DNA from: Maratus speciosus
Taxonomy: Eukaryota > Arthropoda > Arachnida > Araneae > Salticidae
Assembly: GCA_963932465.1 (NCBI GenBank)
Contig: OZ010786.1
Span: 442,420,619 to 442,484,618 of the forward strand
Length of the DNA: 64,000 nucleotides
Direction: 5' to 3'
Shown here: piece by piece, positions 23,243 to 34,327 of the stretch
Layout: each line of letters opens with the position of its first letter
How positions within the stretch are numbered: position 1 is the stretch's first letter
The notes under the pieces: model-generated
What the model saw: the letters and a program-made list of their open reading frames with translations, nothing else
Told to the model about the DNA's origin: nothing
The model's database searches: none
Program-made: the position numbers and the translations under genes

Positions 23243-23859
23243 TTAAAATTAACCACTTCGTTACCTGGGTCCACGTATGTGGACGTCTATTCTTTTCTCC
23301 ATAAAAACTAAACTGTTTGACTTTTTTTACAATTTGACTTCATTTCTTAGTAGCTGATTGTTTTTCGCTTTAAAAGCAAACCATTAAATGGCAAAATCTA
23401 AGCTGATTTTCTCATAAATTGATGTTATTTTCATCTGAGTTTGCAAAACGCCTTCAAGAGGGTGTGGCCAAGAAATTAAGAAATTTTCATACTTATTTAA
23501 CTTAAATGCTTTACAATAAAATGTTTTGAGGATTTGTATATCATTCACTTGATTAAAGGCCTTAAATCTGAGATTGTGTGAACTTGGGTTAGTGATAATT
23601 AAATTGATATTTTAACAGAATTTGTAATTTTAGATCACTATTTGTAAACCTAAATTAATAGTCCCCTAAAGTATCAATTTCCGAAAAGTTCTTTTTTCTG
23701 TCATCTATGATGTCATTTTGCTTGTTTAAAACCAACGAATGAGTATTTGATGAATTATTTTAGCTTTGGGAACAAAGAGGTTAAAAACTTTTTCTGCAAT
23801 TATTTATGTCTGAAATTTTACATTAATAATGCGTTTAAATACAGAGAAAAATTTTATAT

Positions 23860-23990
23860 AAATTTACTGGTGGAAACTTCGACCGGAGGTAATCAGCCAT
23901 TGCGAAAGCGGTTACAGTTGAAGCTTCACTATTTTAAGGATATGTCAGTTAATTTTTATTAAATGTTCCATGGTTTTGACAAACACAATT
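23860..23990. repeat. GATTACGGCC repeat, inverted fragment
   Basis: AATTTACTGGTGGAA ... GGAGGTAATC followed by TTGAAGCTTCACTATTTTAAG is the inverted counterpart of 3690-3830, with the same order of blocks. Confidence 0.55.
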
Positions 23991-24366
23991 CCAGCTAAGG
24001 CGACTGCTTTGGCGACGAAAGGTTTGGCCCATCACATTTCGTGACTGCAAAACGTGGTTGGGAAAACAAAATATGTATCTGACAAAATTTGCTGAAATAC
24101 ACGGTCATCTACAAGGATTCGAAAAAAATGTTAAAAGCAAAAGTTGCTCATTTTTTTCCCCACAGAATCCGAATCTGAGATAAAAAATGGGGATTGTCAT
24201 TTAAGATTTCAAAGTTGGAACGCCTCTGACGCGTGGAGATGTTGTGCCAACTTTGGTATCACGGAATAGCTTTTAAAAAATATTTAACACTTATTTTTTC
24301 GTTTTTCAAACTTATATGAATTTCTTGAGTTATTTGACCGTTTCCTGACTTTTCGGACACCCTGTA
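23991..24366. repeat. Mariner-like right-end repeat, copy 1
   Basis: About 370 bp shared with 26325-26701 in the same orientation (AAACGTGGTTGGGAAAAC, AGAATCCGAATCTGA, ATTTAAGATTTCAAA). It ends in TTTTCGGACACCCTG followed by TA, a mariner-like end. No matching left TIR is visible, so it is a solo end or truncated copy. Confidence 0.6.
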
Positions 24367-25056
24367 TTTTGTCACATTTGATATTTTATCGCAATAATAA
24401 ATAAATAAATAAACAATTTTCTACATCATCCTTCCCGTATGAAAATTAAAACGGCTTCACCCCCAGGAAATAATCAAGAGAGCTTAAAGAGCTTAATTAT
24501 TTTTTAAATGAAAAAGTATAAAAGATAAAAAAAATTCAATTGTTTAAAATTATTAATTCTGAAATTATGAAAAAAATGTTAAATTGAAAAATATTTTAAA
24601 TTGCAATAAAGTATTATGTTAATAAGAATTATTGAAAATTTTTCTGCCCGACTTGATATTTTGTAGTTGCAGTAACTAATCAATCACCAAAAATTTTATT
24701 ACGACCCCCACCTGAAATTTACGCTACTTTCCCATCCTTTTTTCAACCAGCACAAACGCATTTTATATGCTTTTTATTTTGGTACTATGTGTTATAATAT
24801 CCGATCCCAAATTAAATGATATTTTTAATAGCAGAAGCCATCGTAACCCAGAATATCAACACACCCCGCAACCAAATAATGATGATTATCATTTTTCTGT
24901 TCGGGAGGGGAGGTGCATATTTACTCGTTAAAAGATCAAAATAAGCAGGTTATTATTTAGAAATGATCGACTGGATTAAAAAAAAGGCAAATAGAAAACT
25001 GATTTAATATATTTCTATTAATTTTTATGGGAGAAGAATATAAAGCGCAATCCAAA
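24367..25056. other. Intergenic, nothing recognised
   Basis: AT-rich; no coding signal seen. Confidence 0.4.
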
Positions 25057-25124
25057 CTATCTTCACTGATGCAATTAAAATAATAAAACTTTGAAAAAAA
25101 TCACCATAAAATTAAAACAAAACA

Positions 25125-25175
25125 CAGGACGCGTTTCGAGCTAAAAACATAACAGCTCGTCATCAGCTAAGCATA
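25125..25175 (-). ncRNA. Hammerhead-ribozyme-like motif, left Penelope arm
   Basis: Read on the minus strand: CTGATGA (25160-25166), then a 6-bp stem CGAGCT/AGCTCG closing an 11-nt loop, then GAAAC (25133-25137) and GCGTC. That is the order of hammerhead core blocks, with a minimal helix III (AC..GT) as reported for Penelope-like elements. The GAAA overlaps the last base of stem II as I draw it, so the fold is approximate. Self-cleavage is inferred from the family, not shown. Confidence 0.6.
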
Positions 25176-25603
25176 CACGTGTCCGTAAACGAACAAGTTA
25201 AAAAATGAACTGAAGATAAAGAATGTTGCGAAGAATTCGACAGATGGCGCTACCTGATAGAGGGATATGCAAAAGGGAAATGTGTTGAAAAAAGATAGAA
25301 GAGAAAATGAAATGGAAATAAAAGAAAAAATAAAAATAAAAGAAGTAAATTAAAAATATAAATAAAAATAATAAATAAAGAACTATAAAAGAACAAGAAA
25401 AAAATCCAAATTATTATTATTATTATTATTATTACTATTATTATTATTATTATTTTTTTTTTTTTTTTTTTTACAAAATAAAAAGAAAAGAAACAAGAGA
25501 AAAGGGAAAAGAATTACAAAATTAATTTCCACGCTGGAGATAGGAAAGGAGATGATGGGAGATCATTGACAAGATTAGCAGAATTTTTAGAAATAAAATA
25601 TGC

Positions 25604-25885
25604 TTAATGAAAATCCAAGTGAGAGGGAGAGGCAGGGGAAGAAATAATTTTGGCCATGGAGAAATTGAAACAATGACTGGAAGACCAACAGTGAGAAGCA
25701 ATCGAAGATTTAGAGATTTCTTGATTTGCAATATATCTCTGATGCTCGCCTAATCTGAATTTTAAAGCTCTCTTTGTTTGACCAATATAACCTAAATTGC
25801 AAGAGCAATGAATGAAATAAACACCCCACCGGTTCTCAGTAGGAACAGGATCTTTTAGAGAAGAGAATTTAATTTTCTTTTAGAG
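25604..25885 (-). pseudogene. GIY-YIG endonuclease domain of a Penelope-like element (partial)
   Basis: The minus strand from about 25885 encodes a lead-in (KFSSLKDPVPTENR) and then the GIY-YIG core: GVYFIHCSCNLGYIGQTKR, RLGEHQRYIA, and SSIASHCWSS, ending at a TAA at 25604-25606. These give the GVY...YIG pair, the conserved Arg after TK, the EH pair and the AxH motif typical of the endonuclease that Penelope-like elements carry downstream of their reverse transcriptase. The C-xC pair in HCSCN is also typical. There is no start codon because the upstream part was lost by truncation. Confidence 0.85.
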
Positions 25886-26157
25886 AAGAGAATTTAATTT
25901 TAATAATTTAATTTAATAATTTGGATTTTTTTCTTGTTCTTTTATAGTTCTTTATTTATTATTTTTATTTATATTTTTAATTTACTTCTTTTATTTTTAT
26001 TTTTTCTTTTATTTCCATTTCATTTTCTCTTCTATCTTTTTTCAACACATTTCCCTTTTGCATATCCCTCTATCAGGTAGCGCCATCTGTCGCATTCTTC
26101 GCAACATTCTTTATCTTCAGTTCATTTTTGAACTTGTTCGTTTACGGACACGTGTAT

Positions 26158-26210
26158 GCTTAACTGATGACGAGCTGTTATGTTTTTAGCTCGAAACGCG
26201 TCCTGTGTTT
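26158..26210 (+). ncRNA. Hammerhead-ribozyme-like motif, right Penelope arm
   Basis: Same core on the plus strand: CTGATGA (26164-26170), stem CGAGCT/AGCTCG, GAAAC (26193-26197), GCGTC. The base before CTGATGA is A here and G in the left arm, which slightly weakens stem I of this copy. Confidence 0.55.
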
Positions 26211-26324
26211 TGTTTTAATTTTATGGTGATTTTTTACAAAGTTTTATTATTTTAATTGCTTCATATCGCCAGTTTTCCGTGCTGTTTCGCTATCTTCACT
26301 GATGGTTTTAGAGAAACACTATTT

Positions 26325-26701
26325 CCGCAAAAGACGCAACTTTGACGTCAAAAGTTCTGGCCAATCAGATTTCGAGATGTCAAAACCTGGTTGGGAAAAC
26401 CAAAATATGTATGTCTTATTTGCTCGATTGCACCGTGATCAACGAGGATCCGAAAAAAAATGTTAATTACAAAAGTTACGTATTTTCGTCCGTAGAATCC
26501 GAATCTGAAATAAACAATGGAGTTATCATTTAAGATTTCAAAACTGGACCCCTTCTGATCCCTGGAAGGTCGGTTGCGGGGGTCAAATTTGATATCACTG
26601 AGTAGCTTTTTTTAAAATATTTAACATGTATTTTTTCGTTTTTCAATCTGATATGTATTTCTCGAGTTATTCGACCGTTTCCAAACTTTTCGGACTCCCT
26701 G
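26325..26701. repeat. Mariner-like right-end repeat, copy 2
   Basis: Homologous to 23991-24366, ending TTTTCGGACTCCCTG followed by TA. It starts just after the right target duplication of the Penelope-like element. Confidence 0.6.
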
Positions 26702-26722
26702 TATATGTATATGCATACATAT

Positions 26723-26900
26723 CAGGGTTCGTACGTATAAGGGCATTCAGGGAATTTTAAGTGTTTTAGTACCATTATGTAAAGAACAGGTTTCTATACC
26801 TGATGATAGAATATTTTTTTTTTTCATTAAACAAGCGAAATATATTTTACGAAAAATCTGGTAAAAGGTGCTTGAAAGTCCTTGAAGCGTGCGAACTCTG
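26723..26900. mobile_element. CAGGGTTCGTACG MITE, copy 2 (178 bp)
   Basis: It starts CAGGGTTCGTACG and ends GCGTGCGAACTCTG. Flanks CATAT and TATAT match at 4 of 5 positions, in line with the exact 5-bp repeats around the other two copies. Interior is the most diverged of the three. Confidence 0.65.
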
Positions 26901-27414
26901 TATATATTCTTCAAATTATTTAATACACTGTCAGCGGGACGACATTTCATTTAATGAGTTTAAAATATATATGCACAAATGTCACTATAAATTGAAACCC
27001 CTTCACAACCTATGGAGTGCGAATCAATGCGTCACAGAAAAGCGCAATGCCGTGATACGCTTTGTTTTGACCTCACAAAACGTCACAAGAGCAAGGAAAA
27101 CAAATGAAAAATATAGAACAAATTGCATATTTTCACTTTGTTGGCGGGTAGAAGAATTAATTATTATTTACTAATAATAATTAGTAATTCCACGAGCCAA
27201 AGAGATCGAAACATTCAAGTTGTTCGATTTTTTTCCTTTGTTTTCCCTGCTTTGTGTCCCGTTTCGTAAGCGTATTCGCCCTGATCTAGTGGGCGTTTAT
27301 GCAAATACTCTTGAATTGCACTTTGTGTTTTCACCTTTGCAAATTTTTGGCTTTCAACAGTAATTTCTACCACCCATGTATAAAAAAACCCCCACTATTT
27401 CCTCATACGTTGTA
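26901..27414. other. Intergenic, nothing recognised
   Basis: A plus-strand ORF that starts in the preceding MITE runs to 27174 but shows no recognisable protein features. Confidence 0.4.
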
Positions 27415-27418
27415 TTAA

Positions 27419-27642
27419 CTCATTAACCGCTAAATCTATAAAGTAGGAAATTTCAGATTTCTTGTTGAAAGTCGCTTGCCACCAGAAATTCAAAAAGATA
27501 ATTTCACTCATTTAAAATATAAAAATTTCTGCGAATAGATAACAAAATTTTTAATTTTAAAAACAGTCGGTGCAAAGTAATTAATTTAAGCATGAGCAAT
27601 TATTTTGACATTTGGCTGAACACAACACCAGTGGGTAATGGG
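27419..27642. mobile_element. TTAA-flanked piggyBac-like MITE, copy 6
   Basis: TTAA at 27415-27418 and 27643-27646. Ends are CTCATTAACC and (reverse complement) CCCATTACCC. The interior (CCACCAGAAATTC, ATAATTTCACTCATTT, AAATTTCTGCGAATA) closely parallels copy 8 at 34328. The right TTAA is shared with the left end of another family member (CCCTTTATCTACTG with hairpin GGTACTTATAAGTACC, from 27647). Confidence 0.65.
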
Positions 27643-27646
27643 TTAA

Positions 27647-27900
27647 CCCTTTATCTACTGACGGTACTTATAAGTACCATTAAAGTAACTTGTTATAAAA
27701 TTCATTTAATACATCGATTAGTTGTAATACAATTTAGAATGAGTTATAGATACATTACTTTATCTTGTACCAAAAGCATTATTGGCTACACAAAACAAAA
27801 ATATTTTAAAAGGATGATTTCTTTTGCCTTTGCATCTTTTCAGCTTTCTTGGCGTTGGGAGGGGGGGGGGGGGTTCAATTCGGAAATATTTCTATTGTTC
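27647..27900. mobile_element. TTAA MITE left end, right end not found
   Basis: CCCTTTATCTACTGACGG followed by a perfect 16-bp palindrome, GGTACTTATAAGTACC, is the same start as at 40155. No matching GGG-TTAA end was found; a G run (27860-27872) follows. Confidence 0.4.
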
Positions 27901-28320
27901 TATTGTAAGAACATTATATTTGTACATTTCCTAATTCTACAAAATACTAAGAAAAATATTTAAAATAAAAGATTTGAGTGGAGTTATAAATATTGCACAA
28001 AATCCCCATAAATCCAAATTTAATTAATCCTTCTAAATCCATTAGTCCTTCTAAAATTTTCTAAAATTTATTAAAGGATTATATAAATCTTTTAATGTAG
28101 TTTAAACAATTCACGAAAAATTCTTTAGAAGATAAAAATTTTCATGAATTCATAATTCAGTACATAAAGGATTAATGAAAGAAATTCTACGATTAAAGAA
28201 CGACAAGTTAACTTTTCAGGTAAAGTTCTAACATCTGGTCTTTTGGAAAGAGGTTCACCGAGCCTGTAATAATGCATAGAAATGTAAAATGCACCATCGT
28301 AGCCCTGAAATATAGTTTAA

Positions 28321-28919
28321 CCCCTTAAGGATCGCTTGATATTTGGAAAAAACATCCAAAAAGTACCTATTTTTTATTACAGAAATTGAATACTTAGAAG
28401 GTTTCTAAAAAAAAAAAAAAAAAAAAAAAAAACATGCCATTACTTTTTTTAAGGCGAAAAAAAATATAGAATAAATTCACATTTGTAGAAAAGCCATCAT
28501 GCGAGAATTCTATGTCTTAATGTTTGTTTTACACCACAAAAATTAATGTGAATAAGAACTTTCTTTTTCACATATTAGATCTCTATTTATCATCGCCACA
28601 CAAATTTTTACAAATAATATTTGAAATAATATATACATATATTATATATATATATATACACATGAAATTGTGATTATTAAATTTTTTTTTAAGTGTGATA
28701 CATTTCGAAACATGCAATACAGAGTCCAACATCACAATCAGCGCCAAATACAATCCTGAACGGCAATATTCAAAGACTTCACACGGAAATGCCAGTTACA
28801 TTTTTCTGGTTTCAGAAATTTTTCCTGCAATTAAATCTCCAGCGCGGAAATATGACGGGCACATGGAATAACGAACGACACCTCAGCCCCTAATATTGAC
28901 GGGAGCGAGAATTAAGGGG
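28321..28919. mobile_element. Long TTAA-flanked piggyBac-like MITE, copy 7 (599 bp)
   Basis: Left TTAA (28317-28320) is followed by CCCCTTAAGGATCGC; the right end GCGAGAATTAAGGGG is followed by TTAC. The interior contains an A run (28408-28432) and a TA repeat (28629-28660), which account for the extra length. Confidence 0.55.
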
Positions 28920-29477
28920 TTACTGTTGCTCTTTGCTACTCCTCAATCAAAGAAGAAATATAAAAAGGTATTGAAAAGAAGAAGAATAATAAATATATAA
29001 ATAAATAAATAAAAATACTTTCAGAATATTCCCAAATTAAACATACTCTTTTAGAAAAGTTTTGAATCCCCAAGAGATTTCGGAAATGTATTTCAGATTA
29101 AATTTAGTTTCAGAATAATAATTTAATATATTCAATATAATTTGACTTTCAAAATATCCCTCAAGTGGTTGTGGTAATACATTTAATTTCTTATTTTTTT
29201 CTATTATGATGATAAAAATTTGAAATGTTCACAAACATGTTGAGAATATTATTTAAATATTTATCTGAGAATTGTAAATGTAATTAGAAATATATTTTCT
29301 TCATTCAAATATCGTTTTTATTTTAATAAAAATATTTACCTTGGGGACATGAAGAACGTTTCCCATGAAATGTGTTTTGAAGAATGTTTACGAATACAAA
29401 GTATTTTTATTTTATTTTTTAGCTGTAATTAAATTAATACTAACTTTATTACTTAAAGATAAAGATATTGCCTTTTT
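28920..29477. other. Intergenic, nothing recognised
   Basis: AT-rich with no ORF of interest. Confidence 0.4.
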
Positions 29478-29957
29478 AGGTGCGTTCGTATTTATATAAA
29501 TATATAGTCGTATATATATATATATAGTATATATGTATAGTCGTATATATATAAATATATAGCCTGTAGTCGTCGTTCGGTCCGTATGTCTGTCTGTCTG
29601 TCTATCCGTCCGTCCCCATATAATAGAGCAAACACTACCCAACCGAATGGCCTGAAATTTTAAATGTATAATTTTTGCAAAATTTTTGTCGAGTCATTTC
29701 AATTTTTATGAAAATCGGATGTATAGTTTAATCACAGGGATAATCAAAGTTTTTCCGTTACATTACGGCCAATGGGAAAAAATAGTTCAAGTGAATTTCA
29801 TTGATGTTACAGCCTTTCGAACAGAATAAAATTGATATACATTTATGAAGTGCACTAAAATACACATTCACTACAATATGCAGTGAAAAAAATATTTATA
29901 AAACTAGTTATAGTACGAACGCACCTCATTTGCCATGTTTAACGTGCAATTTCCATC
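29478..29957 (+). mobile_element. AGGTGCGTTCG element, copy 2
   Basis: It starts AGGTGCGTTCGTATTTATAT and near the other end has TAGTACGAACGCACCT, then a conserved tail CATTTGCCATGTTTAACGTG up to CAATTTCCATCTTG. A CTGTCTGTCCGTC-type pyrimidine block follows the left end in all copies. It codes for nothing. TIRs are about 13 bp, but the conserved tail beyond the right TIR is unusual. Confidence 0.65.
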
Positions 29958-30022
29958 TTGTTTTAACGGGGAACGGTAATTTTTCGTTTTAATAAGTAAG
30001 AAGACATTACTTTAACTTCTTT

Positions 30023-30068
<46 letters not shown>

Positions 30069-30545
30069 TGCGTAAGCGACGAAGAAATCTGTAGGTTTCT
30101 CTATATTATAAAAAAAAAATGGTAACGCTGACACTGTAGGCATTGATTCTTACGTGTACGTTTCACTTTCTCCGTTTAATTTCTCAGTTGCTAAATTATT
30201 GCGTATAAAAATATGAACAATGGGAGGTTTGTATAGATATGAATCCATTTTTCATGCTGAAGCATAAAACTTTTAAGCGTTATTTAAGGATGAAATCGGT
30301 CAAGTTAATTCCTTTGAGTATTTTAGAATCAGTTTTATGCATAGGAATTAGACCATCTTTTGCAGACATATACTGGACTAGACTGCGTTATGCACTATCC
30401 AATGTTTCCGTTAAATTTTGCTATTGTATATTTTTTTTTCTTATTTAAAATTTCATTGTTTAAGCAGACATTTAATTCTTAGTTTGAAATAGACTTTTAT
30501 TCTTTACTGTTTTCAGATTTCAATAAACAAATAAATTAAAAAAAA
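29958..30545. other. Intergenic with a ~41-bp T run
   Basis: A T homopolymer at 30025-30065. A 69-codon ORF (30239-30448) has no recognisable features. Confidence 0.4.
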
Positions 30546-30645
30546 TTAAAAAACCCGACTGCCTAAAAAGCGAACTAATTAATTATCTCTCATCAATGTG
30601 AAACAATTTTTTTTTTTCAATTCCTACTATTAGCTCACAGGGTAC

Positions 30646-31185
30646 ACGACATTTCGGTCCCGACACTTCGGTCCCGCCATCTCGGTCCCGCCGTTTCGGT
30701 CCCGAGACATTTCGGTCCCTGGCCATTTCGGTCCCGAGACATTTCGGTCCCTGGCCATTTCGGTCCCGGGACATTTCGGTCCCTGGCCATTTCGGTCCCG
30801 AGACATTTCGGTCCCTGGCCATTTCGGTCCCGAGACATTTCGGTCCCGAGACATTTCGGTCCCTGGCCATTTCGGTCCCCAGCCATTTCGGTCCCTGGCC
30901 ATTTCGGTCCCTTGTCATTTCGGTGCCCACCACCTTATAACTCGTATTCTAATTGTCTTGGGCCGCCAAACGTTGTAATTTAAACATTATTTGGGACCTT
31001 TTTAAATTTTTTTAACACCTCCTCCCCCCCCCCCCCCAAATGAAAAAAAAAGTTGAATATAACAGTCCGATAAATTTAAACTTTTATAACTCGTGATAAT
31101 GAAATCACAGCTAGCTGAAAATTTGTTTGATTGAACAATGTGATATAATTTTACAGGGGACATTGTCTTTTTATTATTATTATTA
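30646..31185 (-). repeat. Compound repeat: 16-bp minisatellite plus ~150-bp monomers (left copy)
   Basis: About 18 copies of a 16-bp unit (CATTTCGGTCCCGAGA / CATTTCGGTCCCTGGC) run 30646-30932. They are followed by decayed monomers with CTTATAACTCGT blocks (30943-31180) and a C run. The whole arrangement is an inverted copy of 36500-37640, including the same order of variant units at the outer end. ORFs spanning the array exist in several frames because the 16-bp unit lacks stops. Confidence 0.8.
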
Positions 31186-31850
31186 TTTAACAAAATGGAT
31201 TTTTTAAGCTTTATTGTTTGTTATTAATATTAGGTATTTTATATATACTATAAACTGCCATAAATGATTTTTTGGTTGTTTTCATACGTTTTTTAGAACC
31301 TTTAAATTATCATCATTAATTAAATAATTTAAAAAACTGTTCTTATTTTTTCTCCTTCTTACAATTAGATTAATAATAAATGTCTTCAATAATTCAATTG
31401 GACACTTATAAGCTATTGTAGGTAAATATTTCCTCAAATCATTCTTCTACATCCTCTCCTTTAATAATTCAGAAATGAGATATATTTATTGAAGCAAAAA
31501 TATTTAATTTTTCTTATTACTTTTATAATACAAAGTTATAATTTTGTTTTCATAAGTTACTTTACCATTATAAACATTGGGAAAACAATAGTGATTTGGT
31601 AATTAGGTGTTCCAGGAAAAATATTTTGTTGTCAGAAAACTCCACCCACCGCTTCATTTTTTTAAAAGTAATTATTGGTAGCATTTTTAACAATCTTCTC
31701 ACACATTGCAGACGATTTTTGTGAACTAATTTTATTGAAACTGGGCCCATTTCTTTGTAATAAGTGATTATTTTTTATTTTATGTAATAGTGTAAGTATT
31801 ATTTTAGTTAATTTTATTTTCAATTTTTAACTGACAAACTAAGGTTTTTA
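31186..31850. other. Intergenic, nothing recognised
   Basis: AT-rich, no coding or repeat structure seen. Confidence 0.4.
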
Positions 31851-32597
31851 GGTGCGTTCATAATTATATAAATACGTAGCACCTATAGTCATAGTTCAGT
31901 CCGTCCATCTGCCCGTCTGTCTGTCCGCATTCAACAGAGTAAAAACAACCCAACCAAATGGTCTGAAATTTTAAATATATGATTGCTGCATAATTTTGTC
32001 GAGCCATTTCAAATTTTATGGATATCAGATGCATAGTTTAATTACAGGGACTGTCAAAAGTTTTTCTTTACATTGCGGCCAATGGGAAAAATTATTGCAA
32101 GTGCATTTTAATGATGTTACAGCCTTCCGAATGGTATGAAATTTTAAATATATAATTGTTGCAAAATTTTGTCGAGCCATTTCAAATTTTATGAAAATCG
32201 GATGTATAATTTAATTACAGGGACAGTCAAAAAATTTCCGTTACATTACGGCCAATGGGAAAAAATTATTGCAAGTGCATTTTAATGATGTTACAGCCTT
32301 CCGAGTGGTCTGAAATTTTAAATATATAATTGTTACAAAATTTTGTCGAGCCATTTGAAATTTTATGAAAATCGGTGTATAGTTTAATTACAGAGACAGT
32401 CAAAAGTTTTGCGTTACATTACGGGAAATGGGAAAAAATTATTGCAAGTGCATTTTAATGATGTCATAGGCTATGCACTCATGAAGTGCAAAAAAAAAAA
32501 AAATATATACATTCAGTACAATATGGGGTGCAAAAAATAATTATAAAACTAGTTATAGTACGAACGCACCTCATTTGCGACGTTTGACGAGCAATTT
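31851..32597 (+). mobile_element. AGGTGCGTTCG element, copy 3, with internal triplication
   Basis: Same ends as copy 2. The middle ~174-bp block (GGTCTGAAATTTTAA ... TTGTCGAGCCATTTC ... TTACAGCCTTCCGA) is present three times in tandem, starting near 31960, 32133 and 32307. That explains why it is ~270 bp longer than the other uninterrupted copies. Confidence 0.7.
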
Positions 32598-33691
32598 CCA
32601 ACTTGTTTGTATTTGTCGTTTATTTAATGATTTTTAATATTACCCATTTCCTCCCACTTTCCCAGAAAAAAAATTAATATTTTTTTATTTTAGTTTTATT
32701 ATTAATTATGTTAATAGTTTTAAATTTCGGTGACTTTAAATATAAAATAAATAAACATGTAAAAGATAAATTTCAGTTTATAACTACTATATGATAAATT
32801 GAATATAAAATGTATTATGTATTGAGTTTATTTTAAAGTAAAAAAATGTAATGTATATTAATAATGTTATTAATTTAATAAATTAAGGATACATTAAATA
32901 AAAAATATATTTAATAAAATATTAATTTAATTTTTATACTAAAATTCCTAACTTTTTTGAGAATTAATTAATAGCAATTATTAATAGCACTTAAAGTTTT
33001 TATTCAAAAGTTTTAATTTATAATTTCCAAAAAATAATATAGGAATTTTTTGAAAAATCAGTCAAAAACATAAAGTCTAAGTAATAATTAATTAATTAAT
33101 TAAACATAATAATAATAATAATAATGCAACATTGTACAAATACGTAAAAATACCTTTTAACAGTGTTAGGTGATATTATGTAGATTTTAATTTTTTAAGT
33201 ACAGTTGTAATTTACAATTCGCAAAAAGTAAGAAATTATTAATTAATTATAATTAAAGAGCAAAAATAATATTATAAGCTAACTAATAAATGAATAAACA
33301 ACATGTTTATCTTCAGAACCCTTATCACTTTTATACATCCTAATGAAGTTAATAACGTTATAATAACCGAAAATTAAAAAATATATATATTTGCATTTAC
33401 CCTATAAAAACTATTATATAGTTCATGTAATAGTTTTTAAACAAGCAATTGATAAATTAGCTATCTAAACAATTAATAATTAAAATAATTTTGAATTGAT
33501 AAATACGTTTAATAAAAACAATTTAATTTTTGAATTTTTTTTTACTTAACAATATAACTATGAGTGTTTTCAACTTGTCGTGCAAGTTAAATTCATGCTG
33601 TATCAAATTTATTGCAAACTGACGGCAAACAAGTAATCAAAAATACTGCAAACGTACTGCAAAGTAGTAATCTTTCCATATCACACTATAA
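32598..33691. other. Very AT-rich intergenic stretch
   Basis: No gene recognised; ATT/TAA-type simple sequence, including AATTAATT blocks near 33085-33125. Confidence 0.45.
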
Positions 33692-33765
33692 GTTTAACCC
33701 CTTCGAAGGGGTCAATAGACCTGATCAGGTCTATTGATGCGAAAGCGCCGTCAGAAGGCGCATGC
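33692..33765. repeat. Three consecutive hairpins at a TTAA MITE left end
   Basis: TTAA is followed by CCCCTTCGAAGGGG (33698-33711). Next comes a perfect 24-bp palindrome with arms CAATAGACCTGA / TCAGGTCTATTG (33713-33736), then GCGCC ... GGCGC (33745-33761). The TTAACCCC start marks a family end, but no right end was found. Confidence 0.6.
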
Positions 33766-34323
33766 ATAGGTTTTATCACCATAAACAAGTTTAGGTAATA
33801 TTTGTACTTTTCATTTCGAGCATTTTTTGGTATTTAATAAGTATAGCGTTTAGAAAAAACGGTGCCTACCGAATAAAATTTCTGCAATTTCTGCGTATGT
33901 GCTGATTCTCATTGTTGTTGAGTCTCTCAACAGAGGGATTTTTTGCTTTCGTGAATTAAAGACAGTCTTGCCATCAGTTTCACAACAAACTACTCATGCA
34001 AGTGGGTGATGGTATACCTTGCGGGAGATTTGCTGCGAATTTCTCAATTCAAATTTGTCACGGCAAGATAATATCAGAAAAAATCAAACTTTCTGCTAAT
34101 GCTCATGCTATCTGGGTTACTCCAAAAATTTTCATGGGGAGCGCGGCGGATCGCACGAACGGCTCATGAGATTGACACTTATGTGAAATCATTATCCAAT
34201 ATCTATTACAGCACACATTCTTAATTCAATGGCAAGAAATTAAACATGAAAATTGCTGTTTTACAATTAACCACTTGGCCCTAACTTTATTGTAGGCAAA
34301 TGTTATGTAATATGAAACTTGAT
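33766..34323. other. Intergenic, nothing recognised
   Basis: One further family-like left end (TTAACCACTTGGCCC) occurs near 34267; otherwise nothing recognised. Confidence 0.4.
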
Positions 34324-34327
34324 TTAA

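Larger units (their letters stand above)
25072..26289 (-). mobile_element. Penelope-like element, 5'-truncated, with inverted terminal copies
   Basis: A 1218-bp insertion is bounded by a 15-bp direct repeat, CTATCTTCACTGATG, at 25057-25071 and 26290-26304. Two near-identical ~345-bp arms (25072-25415 and 25915-26259) are inverted copies of one terminal sequence. Between them, on the minus strand, is the GIY-YIG endonuclease end of a Penelope-like ORF. The right arm is followed by ~30 extra bases before the duplication. Penelope-like elements are known for pseudo-LTRs, one of which may be inverted, for frequent 5' truncation, and for hammerhead motifs in the terminal repeats. No reverse transcriptase domain remains. 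Confidence 0.85.

Noticed and set aside
25522..25731. 69-codon minus-strand ORF, hydrophobic, membrane-protein-like
   Set aside because: It is an out-of-frame reading of the GIY-YIG endonuclease region; the correct frame carries the conserved motifs.
26803..27174. 123-codon plus-strand ORF
   Set aside because: It begins inside a MITE and has no recognisable domain or codon pattern; likely chance.
30583..30933. Several overlapping minus-strand ORFs of 83-116 codons with RDRNVSGPK-like repeats
   Set aside because: They come from the 16-bp minisatellite, which has no stop codon in several frames; all frames encode rotated versions of the same repeat.
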